From contig DDSZ01000038.1 of NCBI GenBank assembly GCA_002344205.1, positions 30,236-94,235 on the forward strand: a stretch of 64,000 bases of DNA, in the 5' to 3' direction. Below are positions 1-8,433 of the stretch, piece after piece. Under the pieces are notes generated by a model that worked only from the letters and a program-made list of their open reading frames with translations, made no database searches and had not been told where the DNA came from. Each line of letters begins with the position of its first letter. Position 1 is the first letter of the stretch. Both the position numbers and the translations under genes were made by a program. The DNA is from Opitutaceae bacterium UBA2377. GTDB lineage: Bacteria; Verrucomicrobiota; Verrucomicrobiia; Opitutales; Opitutaceae.

Positions 1-129
1 ATATGGACGCGGTTCACCGGAAAAGAGGGTCCTAAGTAGAGCGGCCCGGGAGGGGGTCAACGGCGGATTGCCACGCCGGGCTCGCTCCGGCGGGCAACAT
101 CCTCAGACTGGCGGGGTCGAATCCCTGCC

Positions 130-1059
130 ATGAAAATCCGCCCCACCCTGACCGCCGGCCTGCTGCTCCCGTTTTTGTTGCGGGCAGAGGAGCCGGTGCC
201 GGCGGAACCGGCGCCCGGCGAGGTGCCTTCGCTGGAGGAGCTTTATGAAACCGGCCGGGTGCTCTTCGAGCTGTTTGCGCCGCCGGAGATCAAGGAGCAG
301 TTCGAATTTCCCTCGAAGGAGCAGTGGGACGAGTTTGCGGCCCGGCTGCAGGCGGCGCTGGAGGGCGACTCGCTGGCGGAGCTGGCGGTTTACGAGCCTG
401 AGACACGCGCGGCGCTCACCGCCCTGCGCGCCCTGCCAGGCCTGGAGGATTACGCGGACTGGCTGGCCGAGCGGCTCGACTACATCGAGGCCGCCAAGGC
501 TGTGCCCGCGGAGCCGCCGCCCCCGGTGGATGTCCCCCGCCCTGTCCCGGTTCGCGTGCCCCATTATGAACTGTGGTTGGGGCGCATGCGGGACCGGCCG
601 GTGCCGCCCAATGCCGCCCGGTTCGTGCCGGCGCTCGGGCCGGTGTTTGCCGCCGAGGGAGTGCCGGCCCAGCTCGTGTGGCTGGCCGAGGTCGAGTCCA
701 CCTTCAACCCCGCCGCCCGCAGCCCCGCCGGGGCGCGCGGCCTGTTTCAATTCATGCCGGGCACGGCCCAGGAACTCGGCCTGCGCACGTTTTTCCCCGA
801 CGAGCGCACGCAGCCGGAAAAATCCGCGCAGGCCGCCGCCCGTTACCTCCGCCAGCTTCACACCCGCTTCGGCGACTGGCCGCTGGCCCTGGCCGCCTAC
901 AACGCCGGCCCCGGCCGCGTGCAGCGCACGCTCGACAAACAGGGCGGCCGGACCTTTGCCGACATCGCCGCCGCCCTCCCGGCGGAGACCCAGATGTATG
1001 TGCCCAAGGTCCTCGCGACCCTGGCGGTGCGGGCCGGCCTGCCGCCGGACCGCTGGTGA
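130..1059 (+). CDS. Lytic transglycosylase (SLT family), secreted
   Basis: 309 residues. The first ~19 residues (Lys/Arg, then a Leu-rich stretch ending LLRAEE) look like a Sec signal peptide, so the enzyme should act in the periplasm, cleaving the MurNAc-GlcNAc bond of peptidoglycan with anhydro-product formation. The C-terminal ~140 residues carry the SLT hallmarks: AEVESTFNP with the likely catalytic Glu at about residue 189, then SPAGARGLFQFMPGTA, and later AYNAGPGRV. The middle (about 20-165) is Glu/Ala/Pro-rich and unassigned. The ATG at 130 places the signal peptide correctly. It is followed after 51 nt by a co-directional gene of unknown function. The family call is firm; the physiological role (MltE/Slt-like turnover or a dedicated assembly role) is not visible. 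Confidence 0.9.
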   Translation: MKIRPTLTAGLLLPFLLRAEEPVPAEPAPGEVPSLEELYETGRVLFELFAPPEIKEQFEFPSKEQWDEFAARLQAALEGDSLAELAVYEPETRAALTALRALPGLEDYADWLAERLDYIEAAKAVPAEPPPPVDVPRPVPVRVPHYELWLGRMRDRPVPPNAARFVPALGPVFAAEGVPAQLVWLAEVESTFNPAARSPAGARGLFQFMPGTAQELGLRTFFPDERTQPEKSAQAAARYLRQLHTRFGDWPLALAAYNAGPGRVQRTLDKQGGRTFADIAAALPAETQMYVPKVLATLAVRAGLPPDRW

Positions 1060-1110
1060 GGACCCTGAGAAACGATTCGCCAGACCCCGGCCGAACGCTT
1101 TGCTCGCCGG

Positions 1111-2451
1111 ATGGGATTCTTTGATCGCCTTGCCGGAAAAACGCCCGACCCCAAGCCCGCCCCGGAAAACACCCCGGCAGAATCCACGCCCACCGCCGGC
1201 GGTGGAGTGATGCCGCGGCTCGTCACCGCGCGCGAGAAGATCGAGGCGAAGGATCTGCCCGCCGCGCTCGTCATTTACGAGGAAGTGCTCGCCGTGGCCG
1301 GCGACCGCGCGGACGTGCTGGTGACCATCTCGGCCGACCTCGGCATCAACGGCCATGTGCGCGAGATCGTCGAACTCGTGGCCCCGCGTTACGACGCCGA
1401 GCGCCACGGCCCCGCGACGGGCCTGAACGTGCTGCAGGCCTACCTTGCCCTCCGCAACGCCGATGCCGCCCAGCATGTGCTCGACATCCTCTTCGGGCTC
1501 AAACGCCCTGAACTGGAAGAGCGGCTGCACGGCTTCTCCAACGCCATCGCCGAGCTGATCCTCGCCGACCAGGCGGACCCCGTCACCCCCGGTGGCGCGG
1601 CAGAGCCGGCCAAGATCAATCTCGTGACCATCAGCCGCCCCATCTGGTCCTATGGCCTCGAGGCCGTGGCCGGCCTGTTGCCGCCGAAGGACGGCCGCGC
1701 CCGCCGCGTCGCGTTTGCCCAGCTTGCCCTGCCCGGACTGCCGGACCATCAGGCCCGGGAAAAGGCGCCCGAGGAGGAAATGGGCCGCCTCAGCCGCGCC
1801 CTGCCACTGTGGTTTGCCGAAATGTTGTATTTTTGCCCCAACTACAACTCGTTGGCGGCCGTCGGACTGTGGTCGCAGCCCGGGCAACCCGGGCACTACG
1901 CGCTGTTCCCGGCGGAGTGGACGACGGACAACATCCGGCAACTGGTGGACTCCACCGAGGGCGGCCTGGATTACGTCTTCACCGGGGCGCTCCGGCAGCA
2001 CGCGGGCGACTACGAGCTGCTGCTCCGGCTCTGGGAGGTGAAGAAATTTCGCGAGCGCAAACAGTTCTCCCTGCGCTGGACGCCAGCCACGGCCGATACC
2101 GAGCTGACCAAGCTGCACGATTATCTGCGCCAATTCATGGAGTGGCAGGCCTATCCTGCGGACACCGGGCTCACCTATGCGCCGGCGACCCGGCCGTCGG
2201 CGTGGCTCGACGTGCTCGGGTCCTCGCTCACGTTGTTTCTCGGGGAGAAAAACCTGCTGCCGCCCGAGCAATTGACGACGGCGCACGAGACCTTGGATGC
2301 GGTCGCGCAGCACGCCGCCAGCAACGAGGCCGCCTCGTTGGCCTGGGTGGCGCAGCGCGCGCGCGCCGGCCGGCTCGGCTTCCCGCCAATGGCCGACGCG
2401 ATGATGCGCCGCACCCCGCTGGTGGAGCAGGCGCAGGCCGCGGCGGGTTAG
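1111..2451 (+). CDS. Protein of unknown function with TPR-like and TolB-like segments
   Basis: 446 residues, no signal peptide or membrane segment. A short acidic/Pro-rich N-terminus (to ~30) leads into helical pairs reminiscent of tetratricopeptide repeats (about 35-150; EAKDLPAALVIYEEVLAVAG is TPR-like). Around residues 285-350 the segment GGLDYVFTGALRQHAGDYEL with a following WEVKKF stretch resembles the start of TolB-like domains, which recur in bacterial signalling and scaffold proteins. I do not recognise the whole protein and infer no enzymatic activity. It sits 51 nt after the transglycosylase and 46 nt before DAHP synthase on the same strand, so co-transcription is possible. Confidence 0.75.
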   Translation: MGFFDRLAGKTPDPKPAPENTPAESTPTAGGGVMPRLVTAREKIEAKDLPAALVIYEEVLAVAGDRADVLVTISADLGINGHVREIVELVAPRYDAERHGPATGLNVLQAYLALRNADAAQHVLDILFGLKRPELEERLHGFSNAIAELILADQADPVTPGGAAEPAKINLVTISRPIWSYGLEAVAGLLPPKDGRARRVAFAQLALPGLPDHQAREKAPEEEMGRLSRALPLWFAEMLYFCPNYNSLAAVGLWSQPGQPGHYALFPAEWTTDNIRQLVDSTEGGLDYVFTGALRQHAGDYELLLRLWEVKKFRERKQFSLRWTPATADTELTKLHDYLRQFMEWQAYPADTGLTYAPATRPSAWLDVLGSSLTLFLGEKNLLPPEQLTTAHETLDAVAQHAASNEAASLAWVAQRARAGRLGFPPMADAMMRRTPLVEQAQAAAG

Positions 2452-2497
2452 CCGCGTCCTTGCCTTCGGACGTCCGGCGGCGCACGCTGGACCCTCC

Positions 2498-3553
2498 ATG
2501 CACTCACCCACCGCCGATCTCCGCATCCGCGCGACCAAACCGTTGATCGCGCCCGCGCTGCTCGAATCCGAGCTGCCGCTCGACGACGCCCGGGCGGAGC
2601 TGGTTTCCCGCTCGCGCCGCGAGGTGGCGGCCATCCTCACCGGCGCGGACGACCGCCTGCTCGTTGTGGTGGGGCCCTGCTCGATCCATGATCCCGCGGC
2701 CGCCTTGGAATACGCCGAGCGTCTGCAGGAAGTGGCGCCGCTTTACGCGGCCGACCTGCTGCCGGTCATGCGGGTGTATTTTGAAAAACCCCGCACCGTG
2801 GTCGGCTGGAAGGGGCTCATCAACGATCCCGATCTCGACGGCAGCTACCAGATCAACAAAGGCCTGCGGCTCGCCCGCCGGCTGATGCTGGACGTCACCG
2901 GCCTCGGCCTGCCGGTGGCCACGGAGTTTCTCGATACCACGCTGGGCCAGTATTACGCCGACCTCGTTTCCTGGGGTGCCATTGGCGCGCGCACGGTCGA
3001 GAGCCAGGTGCACCGCGAGCTGGCCTCCGGGCTTTCCATGCCGGTGGGTTTCAAGAACCGCACCGACGGCAACCTGCAGGTGGCGGTGGACGCCATCCGT
3101 TCCGCGCGACATCCGCACTGGTTTCCCTCGCTCACCCGCGACGGGGTTGCCGCCGTGATGGGCACCGCCGGCAACGAGCACGCGCACCTCGTCCTGCGTG
3201 GCGGCACCCACGGGCCGAACTACGCCTCGGCCGACGTGGCCGAGGCGGCCGCGCTGCTGCGCGGCAACGGCCTGCCGCCCCACCTCATGGTGGACTGCAG
3301 CCACGCCAACAGCGGCAAGGACCCCGCGCGCCAGCCGATGGTCGCGGCCGAACTCGCCGCGCAGATCGCGGCCGGTGAACGGGCGCTCAGCGCCGTGATG
3401 ATCGAGAGCAACCTGCTCGCCGGCTCGCAGGACTATCAGGCGAAGCCGCTGGTCCACGGTCGCAGTATCACCGACGGCTGCCTTGCCTGGGAGCAGACCC
3501 TGCCGGTCTTCGCCCAACTGGCCGCAGCCGTGCAAAAACGCCGCGGTGCGTAG
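2498..3553 (+). CDS. aroF: 3-deoxy-7-phosphoheptulonate (DAHP) synthase, class I
   Basis: 351 residues, the usual length for AroF/G/H-type enzymes. It condenses phosphoenolpyruvate and erythrose 4-phosphate, the first step of the shikimate pathway. Visible family motifs are VVVGPCSIHDP near residue 57 (PEP/metal site), YFEKPRTVVGWKGLINDP near 108-125, GARTVESQVHRELASG and VGFKNRTDG near 160-190, GTHGPNYA, DCSHANSGKDP, and the C-terminal MIESNLLAGSQ. Which aromatic amino acid inhibits it cannot be read from sequence, so the aroF symbol is generic (aroG/aroH are equally possible). ATG at 2498 gives the expected N-terminus. A nested hairpin with a T-rich tail follows the stop and may terminate the transcript. 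Confidence 0.93.
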   Translation: MHSPTADLRIRATKPLIAPALLESELPLDDARAELVSRSRREVAAILTGADDRLLVVVGPCSIHDPAAALEYAERLQEVAPLYAADLLPVMRVYFEKPRTVVGWKGLINDPDLDGSYQINKGLRLARRLMLDVTGLGLPVATEFLDTTLGQYYADLVSWGAIGARTVESQVHRELASGLSMPVGFKNRTDGNLQVAVDAIRSARHPHWFPSLTRDGVAAVMGTAGNEHAHLVLRGGTHGPNYASADVAEAAALLRGNGLPPHLMVDCSHANSGKDPARQPMVAAELAAQIAAGERALSAVMIESNLLAGSQDYQAKPLVHGRSITDGCLAWEQTLPVFAQLAAAVQKRRGA

Positions 3554-3570
3554 TTTGACCCGGCATATTT

Positions 3571-3627
3571 AGCCACGAAGATCACCAAGCCATACCAGGC
3601 TTCGGTTTGTCCTTCGTGGTTAATTTT
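3571..3627 (+). terminator. Repeat-derived nested hairpin with T-rich tail after aroF
   Basis: An outer stem pairs CCACGAAG (3573-3580) with CTTCGTGG (3612-3619) and extends by a few pairs. An inner stem pairs AAGCC (3587-3591) with GGCTT (3598-3602). The right arm runs into TTAATTTTT, so on the + strand it can act as an intrinsic terminator for aroF. The TAA stop of rlmN (minus strand, 3620-3622) lies inside the element. Its left part resembles the repeat at 23256-23336 (shared GCCACG, AGA, CACCAAG), so it is probably a member of a dispersed repeat family. Confidence 0.6.
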
Positions 3628-4675
3628 TCTCCGCCACCGCCAGTTGGCCGCAGCCGGCGGCGATGTCGATGCCGCGGCGCTGGCGGACGGTGCTGGGAAT
3701 CTTGAACTCCTCGGCGAGGATGCGCTGGAAGCGGTGCGAGGCCTCGGTCCGCGTCGGCGCGCCTGCGAAGCCGGCGGTGGGGTTGAGCGGGATCAGGTTC
3801 ACCTGCGCGGGCAGCCCCTGCAGGAGGCGGCCGACGGCGCGGGCGTCCCCGGGCCGGTCGTTTTTTCCCTCGATCAGCGTCCATTCGTAGAAAATCCGGC
3901 GGCCGGTGGTTTCGCTGTAGGTGCGGCACGCGGCCATCAGTTCGTCGAGCGGCCATTTTTTCGCCGCCGGCACGAGGGCGGCGCGTTCCGGCTGGGTGGC
4001 GGCGTGCAGGGAGACGGCGAGCCGCAGCGGACGCTTCTCACGCGCGAGCCGCAAAATTCCCGGCACGACCCCGACCGTGCTCAGCGTGATGCGCTCCGCG
4101 CCGAGCGCGAGCCCGTTGGGATCGCGGAGAATTTCCATCGCCTGCATCACCGCGTCGTAATTGTGCAGCGGCTCGCCCATGCCCATGAGCACGATGTTGC
4201 GCAGCCGCTGGCCCTGCGCCCGCAGCACGCGTTGCACATGGACGGCCTGGGCGACGATCTCGCCGGGAGTGAGGTGGCGGGTGTAGCCCATTTGACCCGT
4301 GGCGCAGAACACGCAGCCCATCGCGCAGCCGACCTGCGAGCTGATGCAGGCCGTCACGCGCCCGGTATAGCGCATGAGCACGGTCTCGATGCGCTCGTGG
4401 TCCTCCAGCCGCAGGAGATATTTGCGGGTGAAGCCATCGCTCGAATCGGTCTCCAGCGCGATGCCGGGTGTGTGCAGCCGGGTTTCGTCGGCCAGCCGGC
4501 GCCGCACCTTGGCGGGCAATTCCGGCATCTCGGCCAGCGAGGCAACACACTCCCAGTAGAGGTAGCGCCACAGCCGCGCGACATGGACCGGGCTGAACTC
4601 CCAACGCGCGAACAAGGCCCCGAGCTCGGCCCGGGTCAGGTCGTGGAGAGAAACAGGAACAGATGCGGCGGACAC
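3620..4675 (-). CDS. rlmN: 23S rRNA/tRNA (adenine-C2) methyltransferase RlmN (radical SAM)
   Basis: 351 residues from a GTG start at 4675. RlmN methylates C2 of A2503 in 23S rRNA and A37 of some tRNAs. The radical-SAM cluster motif CAMGCVFC gives Cys117, Cys121 and Cys124. Other RlmN marks are RYTGRVTACISSQVGC, NIVLMGMGEPLHNYD, ERITLSTVGVVPG, LAVSLHAATQ and a C-terminal VRQRRGIDIAAGCGQL, whose Cys is in the position of the second catalytic cysteine. An open frame continues upstream to 5185, but that part is antisense to the aldo/keto reductase and has no RlmN similarity. GTG at 4675 gives a normal family length and leaves a 111-nt divergent intergenic region. Convergent with aroF across a hairpin repeat. 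Confidence 0.93.
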   Translation of the reverse strand: MSAASVPVSLHDLTRAELGALFARWEFSPVHVARLWRYLYWECVASLAEMPELPAKVRRRLADETRLHTPGIALETDSSDGFTRKYLLRLEDHERIETVLMRYTGRVTACISSQVGCAMGCVFCATGQMGYTRHLTPGEIVAQAVHVQRVLRAQGQRLRNIVLMGMGEPLHNYDAVMQAMEILRDPNGLALGAERITLSTVGVVPGILRLAREKRPLRLAVSLHAATQPERAALVPAAKKWPLDELMAACRTYSETTGRRIFYEWTLIEGKNDRPGDARAVGRLLQGLPAQVNLIPLNPTAGFAGAPTRTEASHRFQRILAEEFKIPSTVRQRRGIDIAAGCGQLAVAEKN

Positions 4676-4786
4676 AACCGCCGAGATAGGCGCTGCCCGG
4701 GGAAAGGACAGTTTTTTCGGGCGCGGGTCGGACGATCCGTCGAAACGGACGTTGCCGCGCCGCCGACCCGGGCTTTGGCTGCGGGC

Positions 4787-5764
4787 ATGGACTACCGCGC
4801 CCTCGGCCCCAGCGATATCAAGGTTTCGGAAATCAGCCTCGGCTGCTGGACGATGGGCGGGCTCAACTGGGTCAACGGCACGCCGAACGGCTGGGCCAAC
4901 GTCAGCGAGGACGACATCACCGCCGCCATCAAACGCGCGGTGGACGCCGGGGTGAACCATTTCGACAACGCCGACGTTTACGGCAACGGCAAGGCCGAGC
5001 GCATGCTGGCCCGCGCGCTCAAACGCCTCGGACTCAAGTCCACCGACTACGTGATCGCGACGAAGGTCGGCCACTTCCCCGGCACGGCGACGCACGCCTA
5101 CGATCCGCTGCACATCCGCCACCAGTGCGAGCAGTCGCTGCAAAACCTCGGGCGCGACTACATCGACCTCTACTACCTGCACCACGGCGATTTCGGCCCG
5201 CAGGGCGAGTGGCTGCAGGGCGCGGCCGATACGCTCGATGCCCTCGTGCGCGAGGGAAAGATCCGCCTCAAGGGCCAGAGCGCCTACAGCGAGGCGGATT
5301 TCCAGCGCGCGGTGCCGGTGGTGAAGCCGGCGGTGCTACAGTCCTGGGCCAGCGCCCTCGCCCACGACTTCATCAAACCCGGCGGCGTGGTGCCGCGGCT
5401 CTTGGCGGAACACAAAATGTCTTATGTCGCGTTCAGCCCGCTTGCGCAGGGCCTGTTGCTCGACAAGTTCGACCCGGAGAAACCGCCGGCCTTCGAGGAG
5501 GGCGACCACCGGAAGAACAGCGGCCGTTTCACGCCGGAGAAACTGCGCGCGCTCAAGCCGAAGCTCGCGCAGCTCAAGGCGCGCTTTGGCGCGACCACCG
5601 AGGACCTCTCGGCCGTGGCGCAGCGTTACCTGCTCAACCACCCCAACGTCGCCTGCGTCATCCCCGGTTTTCGCAACGAACGCCAGGTCGCCTGCAACCT
5701 CGCCGCCGTCGGCCGCGAACTGAGCCCGGTGGACATGGCCTTCATCGAGCAGGCGCTGGCCTGA
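4787..5764 (+). CDS. Aldo/keto reductase
   Basis: 325 residues, an NADPH-dependent (alpha/beta)8-barrel oxidoreductase. The family tetrad is visible: Asp and Tyr in FDNADVYGNG (about residues 60-68), Lys in VIATKVGH (about 90), and His in YYLHHGDF (about 128). The C-terminal cofactor region reads VIPGFRNERQVACN. The N-terminus MDYRALGPSDIKVSEISLGCW is the standard opening, which fixes the ATG at 4787 even though the frame is open far upstream. Divergent from rlmN with a 111-nt gap. The substrate cannot be deduced; relatives act on sugars, aldehydes and steroids. Convergent with the PHP gene, with a GGTAGGG/CCCTACC element in the 197-nt gap. Confidence 0.9.
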   Translation: MDYRALGPSDIKVSEISLGCWTMGGLNWVNGTPNGWANVSEDDITAAIKRAVDAGVNHFDNADVYGNGKAERMLARALKRLGLKSTDYVIATKVGHFPGTATHAYDPLHIRHQCEQSLQNLGRDYIDLYYLHHGDFGPQGEWLQGAADTLDALVREGKIRLKGQSAYSEADFQRAVPVVKPAVLQSWASALAHDFIKPGGVVPRLLAEHKMSYVAFSPLAQGLLLDKFDPEKPPAFEEGDHRKNSGRFTPEKLRALKPKLAQLKARFGATTEDLSAVAQRYLLNHPNVACVIPGFRNERQVACNLAAVGRELSPVDMAFIEQALA

Positions 5765-5795
5765 AGCGGCTTAAGAAATATCATAGCTGCAGAAA

Positions 5796-5887
5796 GGTAG
5801 GGCCGGACCGACCACCGTCGCCAAGGCTTTGGCGGGCCGATCGCGGTCCGCTCGGAGAGCGGACCCTACCGGCGCTACCGCGCCACA
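5796..5887. repeat. Cloverleaf-like intergenic element, copy A
   Basis: Terminal inverted repeats GGTAGGG (5796-5802) and CCCTACC (5864-5870) enclose two inner hairpins: GCCAA/TTGGC (5820-5833) and GGTCCGCTC/GAGCGGACC (5845-5853 with 5857-5865, 3-nt loop). The stretch 5857-5887 recurs with one mismatch at 35320-35350. It sits between the 3' ends of convergent genes, as REP-type elements do. No transposase or RAYT gene is present in the window. Confidence 0.75.
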
Positions 5888-5961
5888 ATGTTGTCGACCA
5901 CAATACTATTTAAAACTGCTCCAGCGGCGGACCGTCACGCCCCGGCGCCGGTCACGGCAAC

Positions 5962-6780
5962 TTACTTCAGCGACGCCAGTGCGTCCGTGATCGGGATGGT
6001 GTGGCGCTTGCGATCGAGGAAGTAGCTGATCTCGGTATAGCCGACGGACTGCAGTGTGCGCAGGGCACCGGGGTAGTCCGCGGCCACGCGGGTGGGCACG
6101 TGGGCGTCGGCGCCGAGGACGACGGGGATGCCGCGGGCCTGCATGAGGCCGAGCATGGTCGGGCTGGGATTGATCTCCCGGATGGCTTTGTGGAGTCCGC
6201 TGGTGTTGAGTTCCATGGCCACGCCGGTCTTCGCGATGCGGTCGAGCGCGCGCTCGATGAAAGGCCGGATCCGCGCGAAGTGCCAGTCGGTCGGCGACTC
6301 GTTTTTCACGAGGTCGGGATGGGCGAGCGTGTCGTAGAGTCCGGACTCGGCGGATTCGGCGAGGTGCTGGAAATAAAGCTGCTGATACTCGAACCAGTCG
6401 CCGCGGAAAAACCGGTTGCGATACTCCGTCACCTGCATGTGCACGGAGCCGAGCACGTGGTGCAGCGGGTGGCGGGCGTGGAGCTTTTCCAGCCACGGCT
6501 CGACGCCGGGGTAGTAGTCGCTCTCCAGCCCGAGCCGCACGTCCACGCGGCCGGCAAACTTTTCCCGCGCGGCCGCGATCAGCGCCACATAGTCCTCATA
6601 CTGCTCCGGATCCATCCGGACGTGGTTGGGCCCGAGGCCGGGCAGCGGGCAGTGGCAGGTGAAGATGATGCCCTTCAGGCCCCGGGCCTCGGCCGCCGCC
6701 GCATACTCCACGGGCTCGCCGTGGGCATGCTTGCAGAGCGGCGTGTGGCAGTGGGATTCGTAGAGGAGCGGTGCGGGCAC
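5962..6780 (-). CDS. PHP-domain phosphoesterase, histidinol-phosphatase-like
   Basis: 272 residues. PHP metal-binding signatures run through the protein: ESHCHTPLCKHAHG at the N-terminus (about 8-21), IIFTCHCPLPG (about 38-48), a VRLGLESDYYPG motif, HVLGSVHM, TLAHPDL, MELNTSG, and the terminal DAHVPTRV. This set matches the HisJ class that dephosphorylates L-histidinol phosphate in histidine synthesis. No other his gene is nearby, so a general PHP phosphatase remains possible. The ATG at 6780 is directly followed by the His motif, so little N-terminal extension is possible. A repeat element separates it from the co-directional GH88-like gene upstream. Confidence 0.82.
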   Translation of the reverse strand: MPAPLLYESHCHTPLCKHAHGEPVEYAAAAEARGLKGIIFTCHCPLPGLGPNHVRMDPEQYEDYVALIAAAREKFAGRVDVRLGLESDYYPGVEPWLEKLHARHPLHHVLGSVHMQVTEYRNRFFRGDWFEYQQLYFQHLAESAESGLYDTLAHPDLVKNESPTDWHFARIRPFIERALDRIAKTGVAMELNTSGLHKAIREINPSPTMLGLMQARGIPVVLGADAHVPTRVAADYPGALRTLQSVGYTEISYFLDRKRHTIPITDALASLK

Positions 6781-6810
6781 GAATTATAAAGACAGGGGAC
6801 AATCCCCGGG

Positions 6811-6837
6811 CGGCCCGCCCGGAGGTCGGGCCCTACC
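6811..6837. repeat. Intergenic element, copy B (partial)
   Basis: A 27-bp stretch with a GGCCCG/CGGGCC hairpin and a CCCTACC right end, identical base for base to 32137-32163. The left GGTAGG terminus is missing, so this is a partial copy. It lies in the 74-nt gap between the GH88-like gene and the PHP gene. Confidence 0.75.
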
Positions 6838-6854
6838 CGATGAATCGACCATGA

Positions 6855-8267
6855 TCAGAAGAACGTGTGATACTGGCCGGCGGCGAGGCGCTGGATGAGG
6901 AGGGCCAGTTCCATCGTGTGGTAGTCGCCCCACATGGAGGACTCGCCGTTCGGCACCTTCTGGCCCTTGGCGATGTGATCCCAGCCGTTCGGCCGGTGAT
7001 ACACGCTGTGGAGGAGGAGACCCTGGTGCTTCGGATCGGTCGAGAGGTAGGGCTCGGCAAAGAGCGTGTCGGCGATGGTGAGACCGGCCTGGAAATACTT
7101 TTTGCCCGCGGTCTTGTCGCCGTTGGCGGAGAGATAGTTGCCGAGACGGAGGAGGCCCTGAGCGGTGATGGCGGCGGCGGAGCTGTCCACCGGCTCGTGC
7201 GCGTTGTAGGGATCGGCCTTCTGCTTGGTGAAGTCGCCCTGCTTGTGCGTGTTGAGCGCGCAGCTGTCCCAGTAGGGCACGCCGTCGAGGGCCGAGTAGC
7301 CGTCGATGTAGTAGTCGGCGGCGGCGCGGGCGGTCTCGAGGAAGAGGCCGGTGACGGCGCGGCGGCCGCCCACGGCATCGAGGTCGGCGCCCTTGACGGT
7401 CTCGAGGAACTCAAGCTGCTCGGCGTAGCCGCAGATGATCCAGGCGGCGCCGCGGGTCCACGTGGTGAAAGCGGAATAGCCCTGCTGCGTGCTGGGGCAG
7501 CGGAACTGGCCGTCGTTGCGGTTGAAGATGGACTCGTGGGCCACCCGGCCGCGCACGTCGTAGCTGTCGCGCCCCTGGCCGAAGAACACGTTGAAGCGCG
7601 CGGTGGTGGCGGCGTGCTCGATGGCGCGGTGCAGGAGGTTGATGGGCTTGTCGCCCTCGCCCATCAGCGCATGGCCGAGCTGGTGCGCAACGACGAGCGA
7701 GCGCATGGAGCGGATCGTGTCGGCGAAGAGCGACTGCGGACCGTTGAAGGAGTAGATGTAGCCGGAAGGCACGACGCCGGGGGCGCCCGGCACGGGGGAC
7801 CAGGCCTGCTTCACGTTGGTCGTGGCGTGGCGGGCGGCCTGCACCGCGCCGGAGGCCTTCAGCGCGACCTCGGTGTAGTCGAGCTCGTGCTGGTTGAAGG
7901 GGATTTTCCCCTCGAGCATCAGGCGGCGGAGATTGCCGTAGGTGGAGACGTTGTTGAAGCCGTGGTCGTGCACGCCGACGTGGGAGACGTGCGAGGCCAT
8001 GTATTGGCGGGTCTTCTCGCGGCCGAGGGCGAGGAAGGACTCGTCGCCGGTGGCGTCGTATTGGAGGAAGGCCATGCCGAACTGGAAGCCCTGGGTCCAC
8101 TCGGTCCAGCCGCGCGAGGTGTATTTGCCCTTCACGGTGAAGACCGGCGTGCCCTTGGCGGAATCCCAGGAGGCGTCGATCGCGCGGATTTTCCGGCCGG
8201 CGAGCTCGAACACGCGGGCGGTTTTCTTTTGCAGCTTCTGCGGCGTCAGCTTGGCGTTGATTTTCAT
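6855..8267 (-). CDS. Glycoside hydrolase family 88-like (unsaturated glucuronyl hydrolase type)
   Basis: 470 residues with no clear signal peptide, so probably cytoplasmic. The pattern GWTEWTQGFQFGMAFLQYDATG followed by FLALGREKT fits the (alpha/alpha)6-barrel proteins of families 88/105, which hydrolyse unsaturated uronyl oligosaccharides left by polysaccharide lyases. Further blocks are HDHGFNNVSTYGNL (about 120-135), a TTWTRGAAWIICGYAEQL segment (about 275-292) and PYWDSCALN (about 325-335). I could not place the catalytic aspartates with confidence, so activity is inferred. The gene stands alone without neighbouring lyase or transporter. A perfect 12-bp inverted repeat lies 61-93 nt upstream and may be its operator. 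Confidence 0.72.
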   Translation of the reverse strand: MKINAKLTPQKLQKKTARVFELAGRKIRAIDASWDSAKGTPVFTVKGKYTSRGWTEWTQGFQFGMAFLQYDATGDESFLALGREKTRQYMASHVSHVGVHDHGFNNVSTYGNLRRLMLEGKIPFNQHELDYTEVALKASGAVQAARHATTNVKQAWSPVPGAPGVVPSGYIYSFNGPQSLFADTIRSMRSLVVAHQLGHALMGEGDKPINLLHRAIEHAATTARFNVFFGQGRDSYDVRGRVAHESIFNRNDGQFRCPSTQQGYSAFTTWTRGAAWIICGYAEQLEFLETVKGADLDAVGGRRAVTGLFLETARAAADYYIDGYSALDGVPYWDSCALNTHKQGDFTKQKADPYNAHEPVDSSAAAITAQGLLRLGNYLSANGDKTAGKKYFQAGLTIADTLFAEPYLSTDPKHQGLLLHSVYHRPNGWDHIAKGQKVPNGESSMWGDYHTMELALLIQRLAAGQYHTFF

Positions 8268-8327
8268 AAAAAGGGAACGGTCACCTTGCGGCTTTCACCG
8301 CGGCGAAACAAGGGCGAAAACACTCCA

Positions 8328-8360
8328 CCCGGTTTGTAACGTATTCTATTACAAACCGGG
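8328..8360. promoter_or_regulatory. Perfect 12-bp inverted repeat, candidate operator of the GH88-like gene
   Basis: CCCGGTTTGTAA (8328-8339) and TTACAAACCGGG (8349-8360) are perfect reverse complements separated by 9 nt. The AT-rich core stands out against the surrounding GC-rich DNA. It lies 61 nt upstream of the GH88-like start (8267, minus strand), where an operator would overlap a promoter. No T-run flanks it, which argues against a terminator. The binding protein is unknown. Confidence 0.5.
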
Positions 8361-8403
8361 CGGCGCGGGTTTTGAAAAATTTGCCGTTGCCGGGCCTGCG
8401 GGG

Positions 8404-8433
8404 TTGACCGGCCCCGCGCGCGGTCGCTAGCGT
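8404..8433 (+). promoter_or_regulatory. Candidate sigma-70-type promoter before the methyltransferase gene
   Basis: TTGACC (8404-8409) is followed after 18 nt by TAGCGT (8428-8433). A similar arrangement appears before nagB (TTGTCC, 17 nt, TAGCTT). The start codon at 8562 is about 120 nt downstream, so a leader is implied. Nothing else is recognised in the 294-nt intergenic region apart from the palindrome at 8328-8360. Confidence 0.3.

Noticed and set aside
100-128. Possible tRNA T-arm (GGGGTCGAATCCC) before the first gene
   Set aside because: No acceptor, anticodon or D arm could be paired around it; the resemblance is only to the T-loop.
103-2640. Long minus-strand open frame (845 codons) opposite the first two genes
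   Set aside because: It is antisense to the transglycosylase and TPR-like genes, has no recognisable motif, and is Arg/Gly/His-rich as expected of a GC-rich antisense frame.
4676-5185. N-terminal extension of the rlmN frame
   Set aside because: Antisense to the aldo/keto reductase and not similar to RlmN; GTG 4675 gives the normal length.
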